The notes: a model not told the origin generated them from the sequence alone. A DNA stretch of 38,417 nt from Syntrophaceae bacterium UBA6109 (GCA_002428445.1 DIWJ01000092.1:17409-55825), one strand, 5' to 3'; positions 17,652-25,723 are shown, counted from the first letter of the stretch. Numbers and translations are program-made.

Positions 17652-17745
17652 AAGCAGATTTGATTTGCAGGACGGGATCGGTTTTGCGGAAGGAAGGGAG
17701 TTGAATGCACACGTAACCAACAGCCAAGAAGGGGGAGAATACCTT

Positions 17746-18798
17746 ATGAAACGAGGAAGTGGAATATTCTTTCTAAGTGCTTTCCTGACGTTGCTCTGGG
17801 TTGTCGCTTCTCTTCAAATCGTGCAGGCCGGTCAACAAAACGTCATCAAGGTCAAACTGGCGGGGTCCGCCCCGCTGGAGCATTCGGCGACAAAAGTACT
17901 CTATATCTATAAAAAGTATGTGGAAGAAAAATCCGGCGGAAGAGTCTTTGTAGAAGTTTATCCCGCCCAGCAGCTCTTCAATGACAAGGACCTGCCGACC
18001 GTACTGCCCAAGGGTGCCGTGGACATATGCCAGACGACTGCGGATATGTGGACGGGCCTGTCTCCTTCGATCGGATTTCTTGCGATCCCCTTTATCTTCG
18101 ACAACGATGAGCATTTCTGGAGAGCCGCAAAAGGCAAATTGAGAAATCTCATCGAGGAAGACTTGAACAAAGGCCGCGTCAGCCTCCTGTGTTATCTGGA
18201 CAACGGCCAGATAGGCATCATGTTCAAAGAGCCTGTCGCGAAGCTGGAAGACCTGAAGGGAAGGCGGATGAGGAGCCTGGGCCGGACAACGGCATACTTT
18301 GCGCAGTCCCTCGGCATGGCGCCGACGACAATGAGTTCAGGGGAAGTCTATACCGCACTGCAGAGGGGGACGATAGACGGGCTGTTTTCCGGTGTGACGA
18401 GCCTGGATTTGAGGAAATTCTACGAAGTCGCAAAGTACGCGTTCGATGACGCGGATTACATGCCCAAAGCGCCGATCCAAAACCTGATGATGAATCTGAA
18501 ATTCTTCAATAGCCAGCCGTCGGATATCAAGAAGATATTGATGGACGGCGGAGCGGAGGTGGAAAAATACACAAGGGCAGTGGCAAAGGAGCTCGATGAT
18601 AAGAGCCGCAAGGTTCTGGTGAATCATGGCGTCAAGTTGCTGAAAATATCCGACGAAGAAATCGCGCGCTGGAAGAAGATAAGCGTTCCTTACCTGATCG
18701 CAAAATTCAAAGAGGATGTGGATCCGAAAAAAGTGGATTTGATGCTCTCGTATCTGGAGGAAGAGAGAAAACAGATGCAGAAGGAAAAAGCAAAGTAA
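17746..18798 (+). CDS. TRAP transporter solute-binding protein DctP (system 2)
   Basis: 350 residues with signal peptide (GIFFLSAFLTLLWVVASLQI, cleavage near VQA-GQQN). DctP features: EVYPAQQLFNDKDLPTVLPKGAVDIC, GFLAIPFIFDNDEHFWRA, LEDLKGRRMRSLGRTTAYFAQ with the substrate-carboxylate Arg region, and EVYTALQRGTIDGLFSG. It is only distantly like the first DctP in this cluster, so a different ligand is expected. ATG 17746 lies after gggggag with good spacing; a long upstream in-frame extension overlaps prpF and is rejected. Two hairpins separate it from its membrane subunit. Confidence 0.93.
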   Translation: MKRGSGIFFLSAFLTLLWVVASLQIVQAGQQNVIKVKLAGSAPLEHSATKVLYIYKKYVEEKSGGRVFVEVYPAQQLFNDKDLPTVLPKGAVDICQTTADMWTGLSPSIGFLAIPFIFDNDEHFWRAAKGKLRNLIEEDLNKGRVSLLCYLDNGQIGIMFKEPVAKLEDLKGRRMRSLGRTTAYFAQSLGMAPTTMSSGEVYTALQRGTIDGLFSGVTSLDLRKFYEVAKYAFDDADYMPKAPIQNLMMNLKFFNSQPSDIKKILMDGGAEVEKYTRAVAKELDDKSRKVLVNHGVKLLKISDEEIARWKKISVPYLIAKFKEDVDPKKVDLMLSYLEEERKQMQKEKAK

Positions 18799-18835
18799 GA
18801 GGGCCGGGCAGGCTGATGCCGTGACAATCTGGGAA

Positions 18836-18869
18836 GATTGCCCCGCACTTCGAAGGGTGCGGGGCAATC
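18836..18869 (+). repeat. Perfect 13-bp hairpin after dctP2
   Basis: Arms 18836-18848 and 18857-18869 (gattgccccgcac and complement), 8-base loop. First of two hairpins in the 158-bp dctP2-dctQM2 spacer. No T-tract follows. Confidence 0.6.
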
Positions 18870-18914
18870 GCCAATGGGACAGATCCTCCTTGGTGAACCA
18901 GCGATGCGAGACTG

Positions 18915-18936
18915 CTGCAGGTTTTCGAACCTGCAG
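18915..18936 (+). repeat. 9-bp hairpin with TTCG tetraloop before dctQM2
   Basis: ctgcaggtt (18915-18923), loop ttcg, aacctgcag (18928-18936). A UUCG loop makes an unusually stable RNA hairpin. It ends 20 bases before the dctQM start codon, just upstream of its ribosome site. Confidence 0.6.
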
Positions 18937-18956
18937 TTGGGAGAAGGGAGAGATCC

Positions 18957-20900
18957 ATGCCAAGTGTACCGGATGACGTCAAAGAAGGAATACAAGGCAA
19001 GCCGTTCGCCGGTTCAAGGGTGAGCCGTGCTGCCGCCAGATACGTGGACGAGCTCAGCGACATCATGGGGGCGGCCGCCGGCTGGGGGATGCTCTTTGTA
19101 TCCGTCATCATGTCCTATGAAATCGTCATGCGATACCTCGGCGCCCCGACGATATGGGTTGTCGAAATCAGCGGGTATGCCATGGTCTGGTGTACCTTCC
19201 TGTCGGCTGCGTATGTCTTGCGTAAAAAGGGCCACATCCATGTCGATGTCTTGACGCACCAGTTCAGCCAAGCTACAAAAAGTGCGCTCGATGTCATCAA
19301 TCATCTGTTCATTCTGGGATTCACCTTATTGGTCCTTTTCTATTCCTGTACAGGTCTCATTGATGCGGTTGCCATGAATGAGCGGTCGGCGAGTCTGTTG
19401 AGATTTCATATGGGCTGGCTCTACGGCGGGATCGTCGTCGGCTGCATCATGTTGGTTTTGCAGACAGTTCTTGGCATTCTTGAAGCCGGCCATCGGGTGT
19501 CGCAGTCACGTCTGGAGGACGCAGGGAGTTTTCTGCCACGCGTTTTCATGATTGCGGGCTATCTGGTCCTGGTCGCGCTCGGAAGCTGGCTGTACGTTCA
19601 GTATCCGATGCTTGGCCTGGTGGTCATTCTGGTCATCCTCCTCTTTGGCGGTATTCCGATCTTTGCGGCTCTCGGGCTCATCGGATGCCTGGGGCTGTAC
19701 ATCCTCATGGGGGCGGATATCGGCCTGTCGCAGATCGGTGCGATCTGCATCAAAGCCTTGGACAGCTTCACACTCCTTGCGGTTCCTCTCTACATTCTCG
19801 GCGGCCAGATCCTCGTTTCCAGCAATGTGGGAAAGGAACTCTTTGAGGTGTGCAGCAAATGGATCGGCCATTGGCCGGGCGGCAGCCTGCTGACGACTAT
19901 TTGTGCCTGTGCCATTTTTGCCGCGATATCGGGATCGAGCGTAGCGACGGCGGCGACCATCGGAATCATAGCCATTCCGGAGATGATACGGCATGGGTAT
20001 CGTCCCACGCACGCCTTCGGCGTCATCGCTGCCGGCGGAACGCTGGGAATATTGATTCCGCCTAGCGGCACGATGATCATCTACAGCATGCTGACCGATG
20101 AATCGACGGGCGCTCTTTTCATAGGCGGGATCATTCCGGGTATCATCATGACCTTTCTGTTCGGTCTGTTTGCTGTTCTCCTCTGCATCAGGACGGGCAG
20201 TTACGAAAGAATTGCAAAGGCGAGTTGGATGGAGAGGCTGTTGTCCCTGAAGACTTCGTTCTGGGGGCTCCTGGCCCCGTTCATTGTGATCGTCGGCATA
20301 TATTCGGGACTCTTGACGCCGACGGAAGCGGCGGCCGTAGTAGTGGTTTACGCCCTGGTTGTCGGACTTTTCAGGGGAAAGATCAGGGCGGGCGATTTGA
20401 ACGAGATCGTTCGCACCGGAACGAAAAGCTCCACCATGCTCATGATGATCGTCGTGGGGGCCATCATTCTGGGGGTCGTCAGCACCTACCTGCAGATTCC
20501 TCAAAAGGCAAGTGAATTCATCGGAGCACTACCCTATCCCCCCTGGGTCATCCTGGCCATTCTGTGTCTTTTCTATATCGTCATCGGGTGTTTCCTGGAA
20601 GTCGTTTCGATCTTGTTGATCACCATGCCGATCGTCTACCCGATCATCATCAAACTTGGTTTTAACGGCCTTTGGTTCGGGGTATTCATCGTCTTGCTGA
20701 TGGAGATGGCCTTGATAACACCTCCCGTAGGCATGAATCTTTTCGTCATTCAGGGCATCGCAAAAACGGAGATTTCACCTGTCATCAAGGGCGCAGCTCC
20801 CTACATGGCATTGCTGGTCGTCGGTCTTTTCATGCTCTATTTCTGGCCGGAGCTGATACTGTGGCTGCCCGGTACCATGGGGTATTCGGGTACAAAATAA
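18957..20900 (+). CDS. Fused TRAP transporter permease DctQM (system 2)
   Basis: 647 residues joining both membrane subunits. Residues ~35-185 are the DctQ part (FVSVIMSYEIVMRYLGAPT, VEISGYAMVWCTFLSAAYVL, RKKGHIHVDVLT). A linker helix near 200-215 leads to the DctM part (~215-640) with LFGGIPIFAALGLIGCLGLY, ISGSSVATAATIGIIA, GILIPPSGTMIIYS, TPTEAAAVVVVYALVVG, GCFLEVVSILLITMPIVYP and LITPPVGMNLFVIQG. Fused QM proteins are a known TRAP variant. gggag precedes ATG 18957. Base composition is visibly less GC-rich than in the window flanks. It transports the ligand of the upstream DctP by Na+ symport. Confidence 0.94.
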   Translation: MPSVPDDVKEGIQGKPFAGSRVSRAAARYVDELSDIMGAAAGWGMLFVSVIMSYEIVMRYLGAPTIWVVEISGYAMVWCTFLSAAYVLRKKGHIHVDVLTHQFSQATKSALDVINHLFILGFTLLVLFYSCTGLIDAVAMNERSASLLRFHMGWLYGGIVVGCIMLVLQTVLGILEAGHRVSQSRLEDAGSFLPRVFMIAGYLVLVALGSWLYVQYPMLGLVVILVILLFGGIPIFAALGLIGCLGLYILMGADIGLSQIGAICIKALDSFTLLAVPLYILGGQILVSSNVGKELFEVCSKWIGHWPGGSLLTTICACAIFAAISGSSVATAATIGIIAIPEMIRHGYRPTHAFGVIAAGGTLGILIPPSGTMIIYSMLTDESTGALFIGGIIPGIIMTFLFGLFAVLLCIRTGSYERIAKASWMERLLSLKTSFWGLLAPFIVIVGIYSGLLTPTEAAAVVVVYALVVGLFRGKIRAGDLNEIVRTGTKSSTMLMMIVVGAIILGVVSTYLQIPQKASEFIGALPYPPWVILAILCLFYIVIGCFLEVVSILLITMPIVYPIIIKLGFNGLWFGVFIVLLMEMALITPPVGMNLFVIQGIAKTEISPVIKGAAPYMALLVVGLFMLYFWPELILWLPGTMGYSGTK

Positions 20901-20953
20901 TTCCTCCCCTCAAGCGCGTCGGGGAGCAGAGAGTGCAAGGACAGGAGATTCCT

Positions 20954-22309
20954 ATGGCCGTTCATGTCATGGAGACCGAAATCTTCAAGGCGGACTTTGC
21001 GGCGCCCGAGGTCAGGGCCATATTCGATGAGAAATCTACCGTAGAGTCTTGGCTCTTGTATGAAGGCATCTTGGCGGAGGTTCAGGGCGAGTTGGGAATC
21101 ATTCCGAAAGAGGCGGCAGAGGAAATTCGGTCTAAAGCGACGCTGAACCACGTCAAGTTCAGCAGAATCGCCGAGATCTATCGCAAGACCCGGCTTGCCA
21201 GCGTAGCCACGATCCGAGCTCTGGCAGAGGTGTGTGAACACGATGCGGGCGAATATGTGCACTATGGATCCAATAGTCCTGAATTGTTTGAAAATACACT
21301 TGCATACCGCATAAGAAAAGTCATGGACGTGTTCGAAAAGGACTTGTCCGTCATTCAGTCGAGCCTCAATCGCTTGGCGGATGAGCATCGTCACACCCTG
21401 ATGGTGGAGAGGTCGCATGGCCAGCAGGGCCTTCCAACCACATTTGGACTGGTTGCCGCCGTCTGGTCCGATGCGGTTTCCAAGCATATCGATCGTTTTC
21501 ATGAGGCGCGGAAAAGGATTCTGATGGGTGCGCTGAAAGGCGGCTATGGTAATTACGCATCGTATTATGCCGTCGCCGGCGAAAAGTGTCTGGACATGGA
21601 AAAGAAGGTCCTCGAACGATTGGGGCTTTATTACAACCGGGTGTCGATCCGGCGCAATATCGAGCGGCTGACGGAATTCATGAATCTCCTTTCACTCCTG
21701 GCCGTGACCTTCGAGAAAATCTGCGACGACATCTTTGTCCAGCAGCGCAACGAAATCGGAGAACTGGAAGAGCCCTTCGACAGCGCCAACCAGATCGGAT
21801 CAAGCACGCTACCTCAAAAAAGGAATCCCGTTCTCTGCGAAGCGGTTATGGCGTGGTCCAAGAAGATACGATCCAATACCGCGGCTTTTGCGGACACGCA
21901 TATGCGCGAGTCCCATGATATCACTGGTTTCTATATGGAGGATCTGATTATCCCGGAGACCTGCATGCTGACCGGGTCCATGCTGAACTGCATGAAATTG
22001 ATATTCCAGGGTCTCGACGTAAAAAAGGATGCCATGAGGAGAAATCTGGAATTATCCCACGGCATGATCATGAACGAAGCTCTGATGTTCGCCCTTTCGA
22101 AAAAAACCGGCAAGAAACAGACCGCGCACCACATCCTTCATACGACGGCCATGGAATCATTCGAAAAGGGGATTCCCTTCGACCGGTACATCACCGGAAA
22201 GGCGGAGATTTACGATCATTTGACGAAGGAAGAGGTTCAGGATCTGCTCAAGCCGGAAAACTATCTGGGCCTGAACGACAGATGCATTGACAATATTGTC
22301 AATGCATAG
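20954..22309 (+). CDS. Fumarase/aspartase/adenylosuccinate-lyase superfamily enzyme
   Basis: 451 residues, all-helical superfamily. Signature GSSTLPQKRNP (residues ~286-296) holds the mobile loop with the catalytic Ser; VHYGSNSPELFENT and VERSHGQQGLPTTFG match the first two conserved regions, the latter with the His. These lyases eliminate fumarate or a related product from C-N or C-O adducts; relatives include adenylosuccinate lyase, carboxymuconate cycloisomerase and polyamino-carboxylate lyases. Neither purine genes nor protocatechuate genes are nearby, so a catabolic lyase feeding an unsaturated di/tricarboxylate to PrpF or PrpD is the best contextual guess. caggag precedes ATG 20954; a longer in-frame ORF overlaps dctQM and is rejected. 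Last gene of the cluster. Confidence 0.88.
   Translation: MAVHVMETEIFKADFAAPEVRAIFDEKSTVESWLLYEGILAEVQGELGIIPKEAAEEIRSKATLNHVKFSRIAEIYRKTRLASVATIRALAEVCEHDAGEYVHYGSNSPELFENTLAYRIRKVMDVFEKDLSVIQSSLNRLADEHRHTLMVERSHGQQGLPTTFGLVAAVWSDAVSKHIDRFHEARKRILMGALKGGYGNYASYYAVAGEKCLDMEKKVLERLGLYYNRVSIRRNIERLTEFMNLLSLLAVTFEKICDDIFVQQRNEIGELEEPFDSANQIGSSTLPQKRNPVLCEAVMAWSKKIRSNTAAFADTHMRESHDITGFYMEDLIIPETCMLTGSMLNCMKLIFQGLDVKKDAMRRNLELSHGMIMNEALMFALSKKTGKKQTAHHILHTTAMESFEKGIPFDRYITGKAEIYDHLTKEEVQDLLKPENYLGLNDRCIDNIVNA
22282..22307. promoter_or_regulatory. Perfect 26-bp palindrome over the stop of the last cluster gene
   Basis: Bases 22282-22307 read identically on both strands (half-site atgcattgacaat). 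It covers the last codons of the lyase gene and the first base of its TAG. It could be a dimeric protein-binding site, an RNA hairpin closing the operon, or coincidence of coding sequence. No T-tract follows closely. Confidence 0.5.
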
Positions 22310-22334
22310 CGAAAAGTTGAAAAAGCGCTTATAA

Positions 22335-22685
22335 CGAAAGCCTCTCCCGGCCGCCGGACGGATCGGTGCCGGCCTGTTTCAGAAGATGGGCATTGCCGAT
22401 GCGCTCAAACCGAAGATCTTGAAGCTCGGGCCCGGCCTGCCGGGCGGACAGGCGCTGGCGAACGGCGAGGGCGACATCGGATTCACCCAGGTGAGCGAAT
22501 TCCTGGGGGTGAAGGGCATCCTATTTCTTGGACCGCTGTCGGCGGATATTCAGCACATCACCGTGATGTCAATCGGCCTGCACACGGCGGCACGGGCGGC
22601 GGATGCGGCCAGGGCGCTGGTTGCATTTCTCACCTCGCCGGAAGCGGCTCCGGTCATACGGCGCAGCGGCATGGAGCCTTGCTGA
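22335..22685 (+). pseudogene. C-terminal remnant of a molybdate-type solute-binding protein
   Basis: An open frame after TAA 22332-22334 encodes ~116 residues with no proper start. GAGLFQKMGIADALKPK, ALANGEGDIGFTQVSE, LGPLSADIQHITVMSIGL and ALVAFLTSPEAAPVIRRSGMEPC are the consecutive blocks of the C-terminal half of ModA-like/extracellular solute-binding proteins. The first ~110 residues and the signal peptide are missing. It is GC-rich like the flanks, unlike the cluster genes. An N-terminal remnant of apparently the same family is at 3256. An internal ATG at 22386 could start a 99-residue product, but it would lack the first lobe. Confidence 0.72.
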
Positions 22686-22703
22686 GGCCGCGGCGGCAAC
22701 GCC

Positions 22704-23537
22704 CTAGGAAACAGACGAATCCAGAAACGCCTCGATCCGCGCCGACGTCTGCTGCACGAGCCTTGCGAAACCATCCTCCTTGCGGCGTGGGTCGTCCAGC
22801 ATGAACGACAGCGCCTTCACCCGGGCCTGGAAAACCTCGCCGACAAGTGCCGCGGTCTTTGCCTCGCGGTCCTCGACCCTCTGCCTCGCGCCATAGCTGT
22901 CCCAGGCCTGCTCGTTGTAGCCGAAATCGTCGACGATGAGGATGCTGCGGATCTCCGCGAGAACCGGCAGGGCGCGGAGGGTCTCCCAGAAACGCGGATC
23001 CGTCTTGGGTGCGCCCAGATCGGCCGAATTGGCGACAAGGAAGGGCGGGCTTCCCGGCGGGAGCGGATTCCCCGCCGGCTGCGCTCCCACGCCTGCGGCC
23101 CGCAGGTGACGGGCAATCGCTTCCGTCGCCTCGGCGTAGTGGTCGGTGGCGACGACGACGGCGGCCTGGGGAGCGGCGGAGACCCTGCGCAACAGGGGAT
23201 GCCACGCCTCGTGGACCCGGGAACTTTCCAGATATCGATCGACGAAGCGCTCCGCGGCGGCGGCGATGGCCTCTCCGAAAACCGGGTCGGAGATTTCCGA
23301 CTGAAGCGCGGCCACGCGTTCCGTCAGCAGCCGCTTGTAGCCGGTGCCGGTCGTGCTGCCCCGTTCCCAGGTGAAATCGACGATCTCGTTCCAGAAGATG
23401 TCGGGGCTCGCGACCCCCAGACCATGGAGGCCGGAACTCCGCAGTTCTTCGTCCAGCCGCGCCGGCTCCCCGAAGAGCACGGACTCCAGGCTGAGCGTTC
23501 CGGAGTAATCGAAAATGATGAGACGCTCTGCACCCAT
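22704..23537 (-). CDS. HAD-superfamily-like hydrolase of unknown substrate
   Basis: 277 residues. N-terminal LIIFDYSGTLSLES is HAD motif I (DxxGT/S), with first Asp as nucleophile and the Ser/Thr after Gly. AAVVVATDHYAEAT looks like motif II and SILIVDDFGYNEQA is a candidate motif IV (DD). A helical cap occupies roughly residues 20-110. ATG 23537 is chosen because the frame upstream has no HAD content and gaggagg lies about 14 bases away; the spacing is long, so the start is uncertain. Stands alone on the minus strand, convergent with the solute-binding remnant and divergent from the alpha/beta hydrolase. Substrate unknown. Confidence 0.7.
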   Translation of the reverse strand: MGAERLIIFDYSGTLSLESVLFGEPARLDEELRSSGLHGLGVASPDIFWNEIVDFTWERGSTTGTGYKRLLTERVAALQSEISDPVFGEAIAAAAERFVDRYLESSRVHEAWHPLLRRVSAAPQAAVVVATDHYAEATEAIARHLRAAGVGAQPAGNPLPPGSPPFLVANSADLGAPKTDPRFWETLRALPVLAEIRSILIVDDFGYNEQAWDSYGARQRVEDREAKTAALVGEVFQARVKALSFMLDDPRRKEDGFARLVQQTSARIEAFLDSSVS

Positions 23538-23682
23538 TCCCGCCGTTTTCCTCCTCTCGCCCGTTGTATTGCATTTCTGTTCCTGATATACATCCCATAG
23601 CATGAAACAAGTGTGCTTTGAACAGGTTGAAACGAACATACATGTGATCCGTCCGCGGGACTGAGAAAAGGAGGAGAGATGT

Positions 23683-24480
23683 ATGCCGAAAGTTAGCGTG
23701 AACGGGACGAATCTTCACTATCGGTTCGACGGGCCGGAAACGGGAACGGTTGTGATGCTGTCGAACTCACTGGCCTCGGACCTGCACATGTGGGACCATC
23801 AGGTGCCCGCACTGGTCGAGGCCGGCTTTCGCGTGCTCCGATATGACAGCCGCGGCCACGGGCGTTCCGACGTGCCGGCGGGCCCCTATACGTTCGAGGT
23901 GCTTACGGCCGACGCCTTGGGCCTGATCGACGCGTTCGGTCTCACGAAGATTCATTTTTGCGGTCTCTCCATGGGCGGCATGGTCGGACAGATGCTGGGT
24001 ACAAAGCACGGCAACCGGTTGCTTTCACTGGTTCTCTCCTCAACGGCGGCAAGCATGCCGGATACGAAAATCCTGGAAGAGCGCAGCGTGGCGGTCCGCA
24101 AGGGAGGCATGGCCGTGTGGGCCGGCCCGGCCATCGACCGCTGGTTCACGAAGGCGGGCCAAGAGCGACTGAGCGCCGATGTCGAACGTGTGCGCAAGAC
24201 GATTCTTCGGACGCCGGTGGAGGGGTTTTGCGCAAGTTCGGCCGCGCTCTGTACGATGGACCAGCGTGAGTCGATCCGCGACATCAAGACGCCGACGCTG
24301 ATTCTGGTCGGTGAAGAAGACCCGGGCACGCCACCGGCATCGTCGAAGTTCATCCATGAGAGGATCGCCTCTTCGACGCTGCAGATCATTCCGGGAGCGG
24401 CCCATTTCGTGAACGTGGAACAGGCGGGTGTCTTCAACGATGCGGTCCTCGGTTTTCTTGGCAGGAAAGGCGTGGTGTGA
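23683..24480 (+). CDS. Alpha/beta hydrolase, 3-oxoadipate enol-lactonase-like
   Basis: 265 residues. Opens VSVNGTNLHYRFDGPETG...LSNSLASDLHMW, the PcaD-type start with the oxyanion-hole Asn-Ser region. Nucleophile Ser96 is in GLSMGG, acid Asp213 in VGEEDPGTP, base His241 in GAAHFVNVEQ. PcaD hydrolyses 3-oxoadipate enol-lactone in the protocatechuate pathway, but no other pca genes are present and anaerobes rarely use that pathway, so another lactone or ester is possible. Strong ribosome site (aaaggaggagag) before ATG 23683. Followed by an FAH-family hydrolase 78 bp downstream. Confidence 0.85.
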   Translation: MPKVSVNGTNLHYRFDGPETGTVVMLSNSLASDLHMWDHQVPALVEAGFRVLRYDSRGHGRSDVPAGPYTFEVLTADALGLIDAFGLTKIHFCGLSMGGMVGQMLGTKHGNRLLSLVLSSTAASMPDTKILEERSVAVRKGGMAVWAGPAIDRWFTKAGQERLSADVERVRKTILRTPVEGFCASSAALCTMDQRESIRDIKTPTLILVGEEDPGTPPASSKFIHERIASSTLQIIPGAAHFVNVEQAGVFNDAVLGFLGRKGVV

Positions 24481-24558
24481 CCGGCGGTGCCGGATCGGCG
24501 CCTTTTATCGGAGAATAGGTCCCGATAGCGTGGCTTATCAAGGAAGGATAGGTTAAAC

Positions 24559-25176
24559 ATGGTCCGCATCTTTTGCATCGGCCGGAATTACGCTGAGCAT
24601 GTCCGGGAGTTGTCGAATATCGTACCCCAGAAGCCCGTTGTTTTCATGAAGCCCGGGTCCTGTCTCGTGGGAGGCGGGGAGGCCATCCGTTTCCCGAAGC
24701 ACGGCCATGATCTCCAGCACGAGGTGGAGGTGGTGATCAGGATCGGGAAACCGGGAAGGATCGAGTCCAAGGAAGACGCGCTTTCCTGGATCGACGCCGT
24801 TACGATCGGTCTCGACCTCACCCTGCGCGACGTTCAGGATGAGCTGAAGAAGAGGGGGCTGCCCTGGGAAAAGTCCAAGGCCTTCGACCAGAGCGCGCCG
24901 ATCGGCGAATTCGTTTCCTGCGACGGCTCGATCGATCTGAACGATATCTCGTTCAACTGCCGCGTCAACGGTATTGAGCGGCAGCGCGGCTGTACCCGCG
25001 ATATGATCTTCAGTTTCGGAACCCTGCTCATCGAAGTGAGCGCGATCTGGTCGCTGCAGCCGGGCGATCTCGTCTTCACGGGCACCCCTTCCGGCGTTGG
25101 ACCGCTGGCCGTCGGGGACACCGTTGAAATCCACGGCGAAGGGATCGGAACCTTCTCCTGGAAGATCGTCGCCTGA
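24559..25176 (+). CDS. Fumarylacetoacetate hydrolase (FAH) family protein, acylpyruvase-like
   Basis: 205 residues, the compact FAHD1-type catalytic core. IFCIGRNYAEHVREL start, metal ligands in the HEVEVVIRIG Glu-x-Glu pair and the Asp of GLDLTLRDVQ, and the terminal GDLVFTGTPSGVGPL signature. Such enzymes cleave acylpyruvates or decarboxylate oxaloacetate; others isomerise/decarboxylate catechol meta-cleavage products. ATG 24559 follows aaggatagg. Neighbour of the enol-lactonase-like gene on the same strand, possibly an operon for a minor ring or keto-acid route; function not fixed by sequence. Confidence 0.9.
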   Translation: MVRIFCIGRNYAEHVRELSNIVPQKPVVFMKPGSCLVGGGEAIRFPKHGHDLQHEVEVVIRIGKPGRIESKEDALSWIDAVTIGLDLTLRDVQDELKKRGLPWEKSKAFDQSAPIGEFVSCDGSIDLNDISFNCRVNGIERQRGCTRDMIFSFGTLLIEVSAIWSLQPGDLVFTGTPSGVGPLAVGDTVEIHGEGIGTFSWKIVA

Positions 25177-25201
25177 TCGCGGCTGGAAAGCGGAGGCACC
25201 G

Positions 25202-25723
25202 ATGCTTGGATGGACGGAAGAGGAAATCCGGAACAAGGCCCTCATGTCCCCCTGCGGCCTGTACTGCGGAGCCTGTGGAATCTACATTGCGACGCGGGAC
25301 GGCAACGAGAAATTTCGTGAAATCCTGGGGAATCTGTACGGGACGAAGCCCGAGGACACGCATTGCCGCGGCTGCATGCAGCAAGATTCTCAGAAGAAGA
25401 TCTACGCCTTCTGCCGGACCTGCAGGATTCGAGACTGCGCGCAGTCCAAGGGATATTACTCGTGCCACCAATGCGGGCAGTGGCCCTGCGATCACATCGA
25501 GCGTTTCATCGTTCCGACGGGTACCCGGGTGATGAAACGGGCGATCCCGGCGTGGCGGGAGCAGGTCGCGGCGCTCGGCGCTGAGGAAGGCTCCGCGGCC
25601 TGGGCGCGCTCCGAATGCGAGCGGTATCACTGCCCGTCCTGCGGCGCGCCGCTGTTCCGCGGCGTCCAACGCTGCCGGTCCTGCAAGGAGCCGGTGGCCG
25701 GCGGTCTGGACGGTTCTTTATGA
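25202..25723 (+). CDS. DUF3795 cysteine-rich protein with C-terminal zinc ribbon
   Basis: 173 residues. N-terminal SPCGLYCGACGIYIA is the DUF3795 signature; further pairs CRGC, CRTC, DCA and CHQCGQWPC continue the cysteine pattern through residue ~95. The C-terminus adds a zinc ribbon, CPSCG...CRSC (about residues 142-162). Cys spacing suggests a structural metal or Fe-S site. Biochemical role of the family is unknown to me; it is common in anaerobes. ATG 25202 chosen after ggaggca; the longer frame overlaps the FAH gene. Its stop overlaps the 3' end of thiE on the other strand by 6 bp. Confidence 0.85.
   Translation: MLGWTEEEIRNKALMSPCGLYCGACGIYIATRDGNEKFREILGNLYGTKPEDTHCRGCMQQDSQKKIYAFCRTCRIRDCAQSKGYYSCHQCGQWPCDHIERFIVPTGTRVMKRAIPAWREQVAALGAEEGSAAWARSECERYHCPSCGAPLFRGVQRCRSCKEPVAGGLDGSL

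Noticed and set aside
22386..22685. Intact 99-residue small gene
   Set aside because: Homology to the solute-binding family continues upstream of the ATG to about 22335, so the ATG is internal to a truncated gene.
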